Assembly: GCA_021778315.1 (NCBI GenBank) | Contig: JAJYCQ010000012.1 | Location: 1 to 46,794, forward strand | Origin: Acidobacteriota bacterium | Lineage (GTDB): Bacteria; Acidobacteriota; Terriglobia; Terriglobales; Acidobacteriaceae | Direction of reading: 5' to 3' | DNA length: 46,794 bases | Part shown: positions 14,703-24,900 of the stretch, in pieces | How positions within the stretch are numbered: the first letter of the stretch is position 1 | Layout: each line of letters begins with the position of its first letter | Notes under the pieces: generated by a model | Databases searched by the model: none | Seen by the model: only the letters and a program-made list of their open reading frames with translations | What the model was told of the DNA's origin: nothing | Position numbers and translations under genes: made by a program

Positions 14703-16910
14703 ATGGGATACTTCCGTGCTATGTCCTCTATGACGAAACGGCGCGGGGTGTCTCTGCCTGGAATTTTGTTCTCGTTGCGTGCGCACATGCGATTGCTGTG
14801 CGGCGGCTGTGGGCTTGTATTGGTGGGCGCGACGCTCGCGGTTGCGGGGTGCGGCGGCAGTAAGAATTCTGGGAGCACTGTGCCGACGCAACCGGTGTTG
14901 ACGGCGGCTGCGACACCGACGTTCGCGCCTGCTCCGGGGACGTTTGCGGCGGGGCAGACGGTGACGATCGCGGACGCATCGGCTGGAGCTACGATGTACT
15001 ACACGACGGATGGAACGACGCCGACGACGTCGTCGAATGTGTATAGCTCGGCGATTCCTTTCACGGCGGATATGACGATTGAGGCGATCGCGGTTGCGAA
15101 CGGCTATGCGACGAGCTCGGTGGCGCAAGGGGTGTATAGGGTGGCGGGGCCAGCGGTGCAGGTGGTGCTGAGTACGCACGATCAAACGCAGTTGATGGCT
15201 GCGCAGCCGGCGACTCTGTTCACGGACACGACGGCTGGGACGAACAATATTCTTGTGGATGAGGGACAGACGTATCAGACGATTGAAGGGTTTGGTGCGG
15301 CCTTTACGGACTCCGCTGCTTACTTACTTGAGCAGGTAGTTCCTTCGGCAAATCAGGCGAGTGTCTTGAGTGATTTATTTACTCGCAACGGAAGCGGGAT
15401 AGGGCTTAGCTTTATGCGGGTGCCGATTGGAGCTACGGATATTGCGAGGTCGGTTTATTCCTTCGATGATAGGACTACGGGAGCAGATCCTACGCTGGCG
15501 AACTTCTCGATCGCGCATGACCAGAGCTACATCTTGCCGCTGATTGTGCAGGCGAAGGTGCTGAACCCGGAGATGAAGTTGCTCGCGAGTCCGTGGAGCG
15601 CGCCGGGTTGGATGAAGTCGACGGGGTCGATGAACTCGGGCACGTTGTTAGCTGCAGATTATGGTGTATTCGCGGATTATCTCGTGAAATATTTGCAGGC
15701 TTATAAGGCTGGTGGAGTTACTTATGATTATCTGACGATTGAGAATGAACCTTTGAATCAAACTACGGCTTATCCGAGCATGTACATGGACGCTTCGACA
15801 GAGCTGACTGTGATGCGGGACTATGTTCTGCCTAAGTTGGCTGCTGCTGATGTTAGTACTCGACTTATGATCTATGACCATAACTGGGATACTCCTTCCT
15901 ATCCTGAGACGGTGCTGGGTGATCCTACAATCGCCGCATCGCCGTTCGTGGCGGGCACGGCGTGGCATGGTTATGGAGGGCCGGTGGGAGCGCAGCAGAC
16001 CGTACAGAATCTTTATCCGACGATGGGGACGTGGGAGACGGAGCACTCGGGAGGCACGTGGCAGACGGACCAGTTTGACGCAGATTTTCTGGAGATCACG
16101 CAGGTGATGCGGAATGCTTCGAAGTCGTATGTGAAGTGGAGCCTTGCACTGGATCAGACGCTGGGCCCTAATCTTACGGAGGATGCAGGACTAGGTGGAT
16201 GTGCTACGTGTACGCCTATCGTTACGGTCGATCATGCTACGGGTGCTGTGACGAAGGATATTGAGTATTACACGTTGGGACACTATAGCAAGTATGTGCT
16301 ACCGGACGCGACGAGAATCTATTCGAGTAATAACTCGGCAATTGAAAGCGTAGCGTTCAAGAATCCGGATGGGTCGAAGGCGTTAGTTACTTTCAATAGT
16401 TCGAATGCTAGTCAGACTTTCCATGTGCAGTGGGGGAGCCAGTCGTTCTCGTATAGCTTGCCTTCGCTGGCTGCGGCTACGTTTACGTGGAGTGGAACGC
16501 AGGCGGGGACGCCCAGCACTCCGGCGACGTGGCAGATACAGGGCTCGAGTTACTCAAGTGAAAGTGGGTTGGAGACGGAGACTACCAGCGACGTGAGTGG
16601 TGGCTATGATTTGGGCTATGTAAGTCCTGATGCTTATGCGATGTATAAGCATGTGAACTTCGGGTCGTCGGTGGGTAGTGTAAGTGTGCGCACGGCCAGC
16701 GGTGGAGCGGGTGGAACGTTGGAATTTCATCTGGATAGTATGAGTGGGATATTGGTCGGGACTGCGACGTTGCCTGTTACCGGAGGATGGCAGACGTGGC
16801 AGACGGTGAACACGGCGATCAATGGAACTTCCGGTGTGCATGATTTGTATATCGTCTTCAGGGGATCGAGTGGCGGGATCGCTAATGTGAATTGGCTCCA
16901 GTTCAGCTAG
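14703..16910 (+). CDS. GH30-family glycoside hydrolase lipoprotein with C-terminal carbohydrate-binding domain
   Basis: 735 residues from ATG 14703. A lipobox (LAVAGC, Cys ~50) predicts a lipoprotein; ATG 14787 would give a shorter, more usual lipoprotein signal. Then comes a chitobiase-type C-terminal/Fn3-like beta domain (~60-145; TMYYTTDGTTPTTSS) and the GH30 domain from about VDEGQTYQTIEGFGAAFTDSAAYLL, with LLASPWSAPGWMKS, acid/base Glu349 in IENEPL and nucleophile Glu447 in WETEHSGG. The last ~135 residues look like a CBM6-type beta-sandwich. GH30 includes glucosylceramidases and endo-beta-1,6-glucanases; the subfamily is not decided here. It is followed by the ASPIC/UnbV gene (51 bases) and GH92 (39 bases), a likely operon under operator O1. 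Confidence 0.9.
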   Translation: MGYFRAMSSMTKRRGVSLPGILFSLRAHMRLLCGGCGLVLVGATLAVAGCGGSKNSGSTVPTQPVLTAAATPTFAPAPGTFAAGQTVTIADASAGATMYYTTDGTTPTTSSNVYSSAIPFTADMTIEAIAVANGYATSSVAQGVYRVAGPAVQVVLSTHDQTQLMAAQPATLFTDTTAGTNNILVDEGQTYQTIEGFGAAFTDSAAYLLEQVVPSANQASVLSDLFTRNGSGIGLSFMRVPIGATDIARSVYSFDDRTTGADPTLANFSIAHDQSYILPLIVQAKVLNPEMKLLASPWSAPGWMKSTGSMNSGTLLAADYGVFADYLVKYLQAYKAGGVTYDYLTIENEPLNQTTAYPSMYMDASTELTVMRDYVLPKLAAADVSTRLMIYDHNWDTPSYPETVLGDPTIAASPFVAGTAWHGYGGPVGAQQTVQNLYPTMGTWETEHSGGTWQTDQFDADFLEITQVMRNASKSYVKWSLALDQTLGPNLTEDAGLGGCATCTPIVTVDHATGAVTKDIEYYTLGHYSKYVLPDATRIYSSNNSAIESVAFKNPDGSKALVTFNSSNASQTFHVQWGSQSFSYSLPSLAAATFTWSGTQAGTPSTPATWQIQGSSYSSESGLETETTSDVSGGYDLGYVSPDAYAMYKHVNFGSSVGSVSVRTASGGAGGTLEFHLDSMSGILVGTATLPVTGGWQTWQTVNTAINGTSGVHDLYIVFRGSSGGIANVNWLQFS

Positions 16911-16961
16911 GACATCTATGATGTAGGTGATGTTGAGGTGCTGCTTAGGGGAGATGTTTGA

Positions 16962-18773
16962 TTGCCTATGTCGATTGGAGTTGCCAGGATTGGATGCAGG
17001 GTGAAAGATAGGCGCCTGACCCGGGCTAGTGCTTTGGGTTGGGCTGCAGGGCTGTGCCTGTTAGAAGTCTGCGGATTGACGCTTCCACTGGTTGGGCAAA
17101 CGTCTGCGGTGAAAGAGCAGTCGACTCGACATGCTGAGATTAGGGCCGACGATGTGGTGAGGAAGCGTGATTCTCGTGGTATTTCGTTTCGGAATGCAAG
17201 TAAGTCGTCGGGGATTAGCTTTGTTCTACGGAATAGCGTTAGTTCGCAGCGATATTCAATTGAGACGATGACGGGTGGGGTTGCTCTATTTGATTACAAC
17301 AATGATGGGCTGCTCGATATATTTTTTACCAACGGAGCGACGATTCCTGCGCTTGAGAAGCATGATGCTAGTTATTGGAACCGGCTCTATCGTAACAATG
17401 GGGATGGGACTTATACAGATGTGACCAAGGAAGCTGGCCTCGCGGGGATGGGGTATTCCATGGGGGTTGCGACGGGCGACTATGACAATGATGGGTTCGT
17501 CGACTTATATGTAGCTGGATTTGATAAGAACCAGTTATTTCATAACAACGGGGATGGAACGTTTACTGATGTTACAGCCAAGGCGCATGTGGATGGCGTT
17601 ACGCAGGGTGCAGGTAAAGGCTGGTCTGTTACTGCCGGGTGGATTGATTACAACCATGATGGGAAGCTTGATCTATTTGTGGTGAATTATCTGAGTTACA
17701 CGTTGCAGAGTGCGGCACTTTGTCATGTGAATAAACTGCCGGCGTATTGTGCTCCAAATGATTTTGTGGGGACAGCAAATATTTTATATCGGAACAATGG
17801 TGACGGTACGTTCACGAATGTTTCCGTGCCCTCGCATATTGCGGACTATGTTGGCAAAGGCATGGGTGTGGCGTTTGCGGATTACGATGGCGATGGGTAT
17901 GACGACATCTTTATTTCGAACGATACGTTTCCGAATTTTCTGCTGCATAACAATGGAGATGGGACGTTTACGGATGTAGCGGCAATCGCACAGGTGGCCT
18001 ATACGGATAATGGGCGGACGGTAGCTGGCATGGGTGCGGATTTTCGCGACCTGGATAATGATGGGCGGCCTGACATCTTTCATACGGCTATGTTTGGAGA
18101 TAGTTTTCCGCTGTATGCGAATCTGGGCGGTGGGCAGTTTGTTGATGTCACTACGAAGTCGGGTCTCACGAATCAGACTAGTCGATCAACTGGATGGGGG
18201 ACTGGAATCTTTGATTTTGATAATGATGGGAAGAAGGATATTTTTACTGCGGATGCGGCGATTCTGGATAATGCGATGGAGGTGGAGCATCGACCGTATG
18301 CTATGCCTGACAAGGTGTTTCGTAACCTGGGAAATATGAGGTTTGAGGATGTTAGCGCGGGGGCTGGGGAAAGCTTAGGAGTTGCTGCGGCGCATCGTGG
18401 AGCTGCGTTTGGCGACCTGAATAATGATGGCAAGGTCGATGCTGTTGTTACTGTCCTGAATGGACGTCCAGAGGTGATGATGAATGAGACTGCGAACCAG
18501 AATCATTGGATTATTTTGAAGCTGGTGGGGGTTGCGGATAATCGGGATGGCCTTGGGACAAAGGTCAAGATTGTGACGCAGAGCGGGGCTCAATTTAATG
18601 AGGCGACGACGGCGGTTGGGTATAACTCGGCTAGTGATAAGCGGGTGTATTTCGGGTTGGGAAGTGATGCGGTTGTTGATCGTATTGAGTTGTCGTGGCC
18701 TACAGGGGTGAAGCAGGTGCTTACTCATGTGAAGGCGGATCAGATTCTAACTGTGGTTGAAGGTAAGCCTTAG
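16962..18773 (+). CDS. FG-GAP/VCBS repeat protein with ASPIC/UnbV C-terminal domain (CRTAC1-like)
   Basis: 603 residues. A signal-like segment (~20-45) leads to seven calcium-binding-type DxDxDG repeats: DYNNDG (~109), DYDNDG (~171), DYNHDG (~227), DYDGDG (~306), DLDNDG (~362), DFDNDG (~417) and DLNNDG (~484), several followed by NNGDGTFTDV. These should form an FG-GAP/VCBS beta-propeller. The last ~95 residues (NHWIILKLVGVADNRDGLGTKVKI ... RIELSWPTGVKQVL) are the ASPIC/UnbV domain. Such proteins are abundant in Acidobacteriota, often next to TonB receptors or TPR proteins; their role is not established, though surface carbohydrate or protein binding is suspected. The start is TTG 16962 (AGGGGAGA 7 bases upstream) or ATG 16968. 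It uses more AT-rich codons than the ribosomal genes. Confidence 0.88.
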   Translation: MPMSIGVARIGCRVKDRRLTRASALGWAAGLCLLEVCGLTLPLVGQTSAVKEQSTRHAEIRADDVVRKRDSRGISFRNASKSSGISFVLRNSVSSQRYSIETMTGGVALFDYNNDGLLDIFFTNGATIPALEKHDASYWNRLYRNNGDGTYTDVTKEAGLAGMGYSMGVATGDYDNDGFVDLYVAGFDKNQLFHNNGDGTFTDVTAKAHVDGVTQGAGKGWSVTAGWIDYNHDGKLDLFVVNYLSYTLQSAALCHVNKLPAYCAPNDFVGTANILYRNNGDGTFTNVSVPSHIADYVGKGMGVAFADYDGDGYDDIFISNDTFPNFLLHNNGDGTFTDVAAIAQVAYTDNGRTVAGMGADFRDLDNDGRPDIFHTAMFGDSFPLYANLGGGQFVDVTTKSGLTNQTSRSTGWGTGIFDFDNDGKKDIFTADAAILDNAMEVEHRPYAMPDKVFRNLGNMRFEDVSAGAGESLGVAAAHRGAAFGDLNNDGKVDAVVTVLNGRPEVMMNETANQNHWIILKLVGVADNRDGLGTKVKIVTQSGAQFNEATTAVGYNSASDKRVYFGLGSDAVVDRIELSWPTGVKQVLTHVKADQILTVVEGKP

Positions 18774-18812
18774 CGAGGCTAGCTCGCTATTGGTTGTCGA
18801 GTAAGGGGACTT

Positions 18813-21041
18813 ATGCGTTTATGGAGTAAGTGGTGTTTGGTTGTAGTGGCTGCTATCGGTGGTGGGACGATGAGGGCGCAGCGAGAGCCTGTGGATTGGG
18901 TGAACGTGCATATCGGCACGGGCAGCGGCCCTATTGGTTATGGCGGGAGTATGCCGTTTGTTGTGCCACCGTTTGGGATGACGGACTGGACTGCGCAAAC
19001 TCGGCAGAATAAGCTGGGCACCGTTTCTTATAAGTATGACGACACGAGTATCTCTGGGTTTATGGGGACACATCAGCCGGCGATCTGGATGGGGGATTAT
19101 GGCTATGTGACGTTGATGCCTGAGGTGGATGAGCTAAAGATAAGTCCGGATGAGCGCAAGTTGAGTTACAAGCATGCGGACGAAGTTGCTCGGCCGGATT
19201 ATTATTCCGTGCGGATGGATGCTGGAAAGGGACGGGCGATTCGGACGGAGATGACGGCGACGGATCGTTGTGCGCTGATGCGGTTTACGTTTCCGGCGAA
19301 TGCAGCTTCGATGATTGTGGTGGAGGCTTCGAGGCCTGGGGTGGCGGGGTTTGTGCAGGTGGATTCTGCGCTGCATGAGATCAGTGGTTATAACCCGGAC
19401 AGGATGGATGCGGTCTTGGGGCCGATGCAGTTGAAGAACTTCAAGGGGTACTTTGTTGTTCAGTTCAGTAAGAGCTTTGCGGGGGCTGGAACGTATGGGC
19501 CTTCGGAGGGAGAGCGGCGGCCGGAGACGGGTGCGTATGTGCGCTTTGCTACGACGCAGGGAGAGGTGATTGAGGCGCGGGTGGGGACGTCGTTTATCAG
19601 CGTGGAACAGGCGCGGGCGAATCTCAGGGCTGAGATTCCTGACTGGGAGTTTGCGCGGGTAAGGCGGGAGTTGGCGGCTCGGTGGAATGCGAAGCTGCGA
19701 GAGGTAGGGGTGGAGGGAGCTACGGAAGATCAGCGAGCGATGGTGTATACGGGGCTGTATCACGCGCTGCTTTATCCGCGGGAGTTCTCAGAGTATGGGC
19801 ACTACTATAGTGCGTTCGATGATTCGATTCATGCGGGGGAGTCTTATACGGCCTACTCGATATGGGATACGTTTCGGGCGGAGTTTAGTTTGCTGACGCT
19901 GCTGGCTCCGGAGCGAATTGATGGAATGATTACGGCGCTGCTGCAGAATTACCAGGAAGGTGGGTGGATGCCTAAGTGGCCGAATCCTTCTTATACGAAC
20001 ATTATGATTGGGACGCACGCGGACTCGTTAGTCGCAGAGTCGATGGAGAAGGGGTTTAAGGGATTTGATTATGGCGTGGCTTGGGATGCGGTTTATAAGG
20101 ATGCGATGACTCCTCCGGAGGGAGATACGACGCGGCGGTGGTATGACCGCGAGCCGCATACTCCTTATGAGGCGAGGGGAGGACTTACTTATTCGAAGGT
20201 GCTGGGGTATGTGCCGAATGATAAGACGGCAGAGTCTGCTTCTCGCACGCTGGAGGATGCTTATGACGACTGGTGTGTCGCGCAGGTAGCGAAAAAGCTG
20301 GGCAAGATGGATGAGTATCAGTTCTTTATGAAGCGGTCACTGAATTATGAGCATGTATTTAATGCTGCTACCGGATTTATGCAGGCTAAGAATTCTGACG
20401 GAGCGTGGGCGGGGATTAATGAGGGCTGGACCGAGGGGAATAAGTGGGTTTATACGTGGGCGGTGATGCATGATATTCCGGGGCTGATGAAGTTGATGGG
20501 GGGACGGGATATCTATAACTCGAAGCTGGATGAGCATTTCAGCGGCGGACATAATATTCATAAGAATGAACCTAGTCATCATTATGGGTATTTGTATGAC
20601 TACAGCGGGGAGCCGTGGAAGACACAGGCAAAGGTGAGGGAGATTGCCGCGGCGGAGTATGGAAATCTGCCGGCTGGACTGGATGGGGATGATGATTGCG
20701 GGCAGATGTCGGCGTGGTACATCTTTACGGCGTTGGGGTTTTATCCTTTGAATCCGGCGTCGGGAGAGTATTTGATTGGGAGTCCTGTGTTTGCGAAGAT
20801 GACGCTGAAGCTGGCTGGGGGTAAGGAGTTTGTGGTCTCGGCGAGGAATAATTCGGAGACGAATGTTTATATTCAGAGCGCTACGCTGAATGGGAAGCCA
20901 CTTACGATTCCGGTGATTCGTTATAGCGATCTTGTGGGTGGAGGAGAGCTGCGGTTTGTGATGGGAGATAAGCCTTCCAAGTGGGCGGCGGAGTGGAATC
21001 CACCTTCGTTGCGAGAAGAGATGAGTAGCATGGGGCGGTAG
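18813..21041 (+). CDS. GH92 alpha-1,2-mannosidase, exported
   Basis: 742 residues with a signal peptide (~1-23, cleaved near MRAQ). It hydrolyses alpha-mannosidic linkages of N-glycans or yeast mannan in a Ca2+-dependent inverting reaction. GH92 signatures: VNVHIGTG, GGSMPFVVPPFGMTDW, ISGFMGTHQPAIWMGDYG; TGLYHALLYPREFSEYG and SIWDTFRAEFSLLTLLAPERIDGMI in the helical barrel; NEGWTEGNKWVYTWAVMHD; KNEPSHHYGYLYDY; and LDGDDDCGQMSAWYIFTALGFYPL, which carries the paired catalytic-site Asp residues. Length is typical. ATG 18813 follows AAGGGG. It is the last gene of the GH30-ASPIC/UnbV-GH92 run; no terminator with a T-run is visible downstream. Confidence 0.95.
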   Translation: MRLWSKWCLVVVAAIGGGTMRAQREPVDWVNVHIGTGSGPIGYGGSMPFVVPPFGMTDWTAQTRQNKLGTVSYKYDDTSISGFMGTHQPAIWMGDYGYVTLMPEVDELKISPDERKLSYKHADEVARPDYYSVRMDAGKGRAIRTEMTATDRCALMRFTFPANAASMIVVEASRPGVAGFVQVDSALHEISGYNPDRMDAVLGPMQLKNFKGYFVVQFSKSFAGAGTYGPSEGERRPETGAYVRFATTQGEVIEARVGTSFISVEQARANLRAEIPDWEFARVRRELAARWNAKLREVGVEGATEDQRAMVYTGLYHALLYPREFSEYGHYYSAFDDSIHAGESYTAYSIWDTFRAEFSLLTLLAPERIDGMITALLQNYQEGGWMPKWPNPSYTNIMIGTHADSLVAESMEKGFKGFDYGVAWDAVYKDAMTPPEGDTTRRWYDREPHTPYEARGGLTYSKVLGYVPNDKTAESASRTLEDAYDDWCVAQVAKKLGKMDEYQFFMKRSLNYEHVFNAATGFMQAKNSDGAWAGINEGWTEGNKWVYTWAVMHDIPGLMKLMGGRDIYNSKLDEHFSGGHNIHKNEPSHHYGYLYDYSGEPWKTQAKVREIAAAEYGNLPAGLDGDDDCGQMSAWYIFTALGFYPLNPASGEYLIGSPVFAKMTLKLAGGKEFVVSARNNSETNVYIQSATLNGKPLTIPVIRYSDLVGGGELRFVMGDKPSKWAAEWNPPSLREEMSSMGR

Positions 21042-21066
21042 TCAGGGAAGCGGTTCATAAGGCTCC

Positions 21067-21205
21067 AGCATTCCCTCTGCGGCTAAAGCATTTCGCCATC
21101 AGGTGTAGCTCTATAGGTTGGGTCTCCGACCCTTTGATTTCGCGTCGCCGCATTCGTGGGGCTACGCCCCACGCTGGTATAGAGCGAGCCTCCGGCTCTA
21201 AACGT
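21067..21205 (+). repeat. intergenic repeat cluster with hairpins after GH92
   Basis: It starts with GCATTCCCTCTGCGGCTAAA (~21070), related to GGATTCCCTCAGGGGCTGAA at ~26812. A perfect CGTGGGGC/GCCCCACG hairpin (21155-21162 with 21166-21173, loop TAC) and an AGAGC/GCTCT hairpin within GAGCCTCCGGCTC (~21181-21199) follow. No T-run, so not a classical terminator. It resembles the 'gggctaaagcccc' spacer repeats I associate with Acidobacteriaceae genomes; that link is from memory. Confidence 0.55.
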
Positions 21206-21259
21206 TGGACTAAACCTGCGGGGGAAATGGTCTAAAGAGGAGGACATGATCGGTGGGAT

Positions 21260-21664
21260 TTAATTCTTTGGGGGTGGGGGTGGGAAGGGTTGAGCAATTG
21301 CTATTCCCTGTGTGTTGACGCCGTCGATGCTTGAAGAGGTTGGGTCGGTGGAGCGGACGCCGTCGAAGTGGCCGTTGCGGACGTCGTCCATCCAGACGAG
21401 GGGGCGTGGCGCAGGGTGCCGGGGCCTTCGTGGCGGACGCGGAGGTCGGTGATGGTGATCTGCTCGACGGGGGTGGTTGGGGATTCCGGCGAGGATGGAG
21501 GCGTTGTGGGAGGTGGCGCTGACGCAGTCGATCTGATGAAAGGCGATGCGGCGGATGGTGCCGGGGGCTCCGATGGTGCGGACGTTGTAGGAGGCGGGGA
21601 GGAGCGAGGCGACGGCGGAGCGGGTGCTGAGTCAGGTGAGGCAGACGGCGGAGGAGGCGAAGAA
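21260..21664 (-). pseudogene. GH28 (pectinase-type) C-terminal remnant, frameshifted and truncated
   Basis: Reading the minus strand from the G tract gives an in-frame TGA, then SAVASLLPASYNVRTIGAPG and TIRRIAFHQIDCVSATSHNA, then SILAGIPNHP. A +1 shift gives TPVEQITITDLRVRHEGPGT, and a second shift restores the first frame with LVWMDDVRNGHFDGVRSTDP, then SSSIDGVNTQGIAIAQ and stop TAA at 21260-21262. The I-x-x-I-x-F-x-x-I-x-C..SHNASILAGI..HP-[IV]-E-x-I-T-I-x-D-[LI] pattern is that of GH28 pectinase/rhamnogalacturonase-type beta-helix ends. The N-terminal two-thirds are missing: the sequence runs into the 93-base G tract. It is either a decayed gene or one damaged by sequence error; the two compensating shifts lie in C/G-rich strings near the tract. 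Confidence 0.62.
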
Positions 21665-21757
<93 letters not shown>

Positions 21758-21860
21758 AGAGGATCGCGTGACTGTTCCACGATACAACGACAGGCTGGAG
21801 CGGCCCAGGGGAGTAGGAGATTCGGTGTAGGGTGAGTTTGATGGGGAGCGCGGCAAGAAC

Positions 21861-21890
21861 TTGACAAGCGTTCGATAATTCATGCAACAT
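21861..21890 (+). promoter_or_regulatory. candidate promoter of the large TonB receptor
   Basis: A perfect -35 TTGACA (21861-21866) is followed 18 bases later by a weak -10, CAACAT (21885-21890). If used, transcription would begin near 21897, just before operator O2. The -10 is poor, so confidence is limited. Confidence 0.35.
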
Positions 21891-21915
21891 TATTCCCGGC
21901 TTTCCATCAGCATAA

Positions 21916-21931
21916 AGACAAACGTTTGTCT
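21916..21931 (+). promoter_or_regulatory. LacI-type operator upstream of the TonB receptor (O2), perfect palindrome
   Basis: AGACAAACGTTTGTCT is a perfect 16-bp palindrome with the central CpG typical of LacI-family operators, 52 bases before the receptor ATG. It is the best-conserved of four sites in this window (others at 14673, 28152, 45035). Confidence 0.8.
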
Positions 21932-21983
21932 AAAGTTGCACATGGCGCTGCAGTACGGAAGTAGAAGGAATTTTGGAGGCACT

Positions 21984-24900
21984 ATGAAGTTAAGTTGGTC
22001 AATCTTTAGGATGATTCTGATCGCGGTGATCGGGGTTCTGGGGCTAGGCAGTGCCTATGCACAGAGCACGAACTCGGGCGACATCCGTGGAACGGTAACG
22101 GACTCGACAGGGGCTTTGGTTCCTGACGTGACGGTCACGGTGCTGAACGTGAACACGGGCGTGTCGAAGGACTACAAGACGAACCATGATGGTTTGTACG
22201 ACACGAATTCGATTGTGGCTGGAAGCTACAAGCTCACCTTTAAGAAGCCCGGATTTGGGACGTACGTACGCGGGCCGGTAACAGTTGAAGTTGGCTACAC
22301 GACCGTGGACGCGCCGCTGAAGGTAGGCTCGACGAGCGCGGAGGTGACGGTCAATACGGACGTTGCGCTGCTGGATACGAACGGTGGGAGCCAGACGACC
22401 ACGCTGGAAGCGCATGACATGGATCAACTGCCGAACATCGGCGGATCAAACGGACCGGACTGGGAGAATTTCATGATCCTGCTACCGGGTGCTACGGGAG
22501 CACCGGGGAGCTCGGCGGGTTCGACGAATCCAGGACAGGAAGTTTCCACCAACGGCAACCTTCCTTATAGCAACGTGCTTGCGGACGGTGCTTCGACGTC
22601 GTTGGGCGCGAGCCAGAATGCGAACCCGGCGACCTTTGAAGATGTGCAAGAGCTTCAGGTTTCGCTGTCTTCGTTCTCCGCGCAGTACGGCATTGGCGGC
22701 TTGATCATCAACCAGATCACCAAGGGTGGTACGGACAAGTTCCATGGTGTTCTGTATGAGTACTTTCAGAACCGTTCGCTGGATGCTGCGAACTATGGTT
22801 TTGGCACCAAGGAGCAGGTTCCTTATCTGAACTACGACAACTTCGGCGGAACAGTAAGCGGCCCGGTTGCTCTGCCCTTCATGAACCTGAAGAAGAAGGC
22901 GTTTTTCTTCTTTGGCTATGATCAGATCCACAACAACACGGTAGCCGCTGGCTTCCAGACTGTACCGACACCGGCGATCATGAGCGGTGACTTTACGGGC
23001 TCCTATACGCTCTATGATCCGACGACGCAGACGATTGCGTACGACGCGAAGGGCAATCCTTATCCAGTGAGACGCTCGTTCATGAGCGAGTATGGAACGA
23101 ACGCGGTTCCGGCGAGCATGATCGATAAGGTCTCGCAGAACATCCAATCGTTCTACCCGACGGCAGCGAACCACATTCCGTACGGTAATTTCGTTGCGGG
23201 TGCAACGACAAACAGCGCCGGTGTGCTGGTGAATAACTTCTATTCGCAGTATGCGCAACCTCGTCCGTGGAAGAGGTACTTTGGCCGGTTGGATTATGAC
23301 ATCACGCCGCACAATCGGCTGACGCTTTCCGACACGCAGGGTGACGAACTCGAAAACGGAGACAATCCGGTGACGGCGTGTCCGATCGGTTGCCAGATTG
23401 GCGACGTGGACAACAACAACGCGCAGATCAGCGATGTGTGGACGATCAGCCCGAACGTGGTGAACGAAGCCAGAATGGGGTACACCGATCAGTTGAACTT
23501 CTTTGCGGATTCGGGCACGGGAACGGGCCTTCCAGCAAAGATTGGATGGCAGTATGCGAAGGCGGACGTACTACCTTCGACGCAGTTCATCCGCAACTAT
23601 CCGTACGCGTGGATCCAGCCGGCAACGAACGCATCGTATAAGGAATTCGTATTCGATCCGTCGGATGTGGTGACGATGATCCGCGGCAAGCATATCCTCC
23701 ACTTCGGTGGTGAGGTTGCAATCTATCGCAACGACGATACGGGCTGGGGCAACATCAACGCCGGAACGCTGCAGTTTTCGGGAGCGTATACGGAGAACTG
23801 GACAGTCGACCCGTCTACGGGACTGGCGAGTGCCAACACGAACTCAGGTGAAGAGTATGCCGACTTCCTGATGGGCTATGCGCAGAACTGGAACGCAGGC
23901 GTGAATCCGGAGTTTGGAGCTCGCCTGAAGAAGCCACAGATGTTCATTCAGGACGATTGGAAGATCAAACAGAACTTCACCATCAACCTTGGCTTGCGCT
24001 ACGAGATCAGCCATGGCTTCAACGAGGTGAAGGGAAACATGGCAACGTTCGATCCGACGGTGAACAACCCGGCGAATAACACGCTGGGCGCGTACTGGTT
24101 TGGCGAAACGCATGCCAATGGACGCACCGCTCTGCAGGCGAATGTCTTCAGCACGGTTCTTCCACGCGTTGGATTCTCGTGGTTGCTGGATCCCAATACT
24201 ACCTTGCGTGGTGGCTTTGGACTGTACTCGTATAACTTTAGTCTGGACCAATACGGTGGAGGGATGGGAAATTCCGTCTCTTCGTCGGGCAGTGCAAGCG
24301 ACCAGTCGAACGGCCTCTATCCTATTACCAAATATGATGGTCCGGGAACGCTGAACCCACTGGGCGGCGGATCGACAGGCCCTCTACCCTACACGGCTGC
24401 ATCGCAGGATCCGACCCGGTTCAACGGGCAGGGTGTGGGCTATCAGGCGTACAACACCCCGATTCCGAAGATCTACCAGTGGAGCTTGAGTGCGGACCGG
24501 CAGATTACGACGAACATGGTATTGAATTTGTCGTATGTTGCAAGTCATGGATTCAACCTTGCATTCCCGGTCAATCTAAACGCGATTCCTGAGAATGCGC
24601 TGTCTTCCAGCGATGCCTCTGGTTGCGGTTCGGGATCGTCGGTGAATTGCGCTGCACAGTTCCCTAACTATCAGAGCATCAACGGAAACCTGTACCAGGC
24701 CGTATCGAACTACAACTCGCTGCAGGTTGTCGTCACGAAGCGCTACAGCCATGGATTGAGCTTCAGTGCCAACTATGTCTGGTCGCACTTTCTTGATGAC
24801 TCCGATTCGTCGGGTTGGGGTGGCCGTGCGGGTCCGATCAACTACCAGCACGCGAGCACTTTGACCGTGAATCAGGCGAGCAAGAACTATGGCCCGTCGA

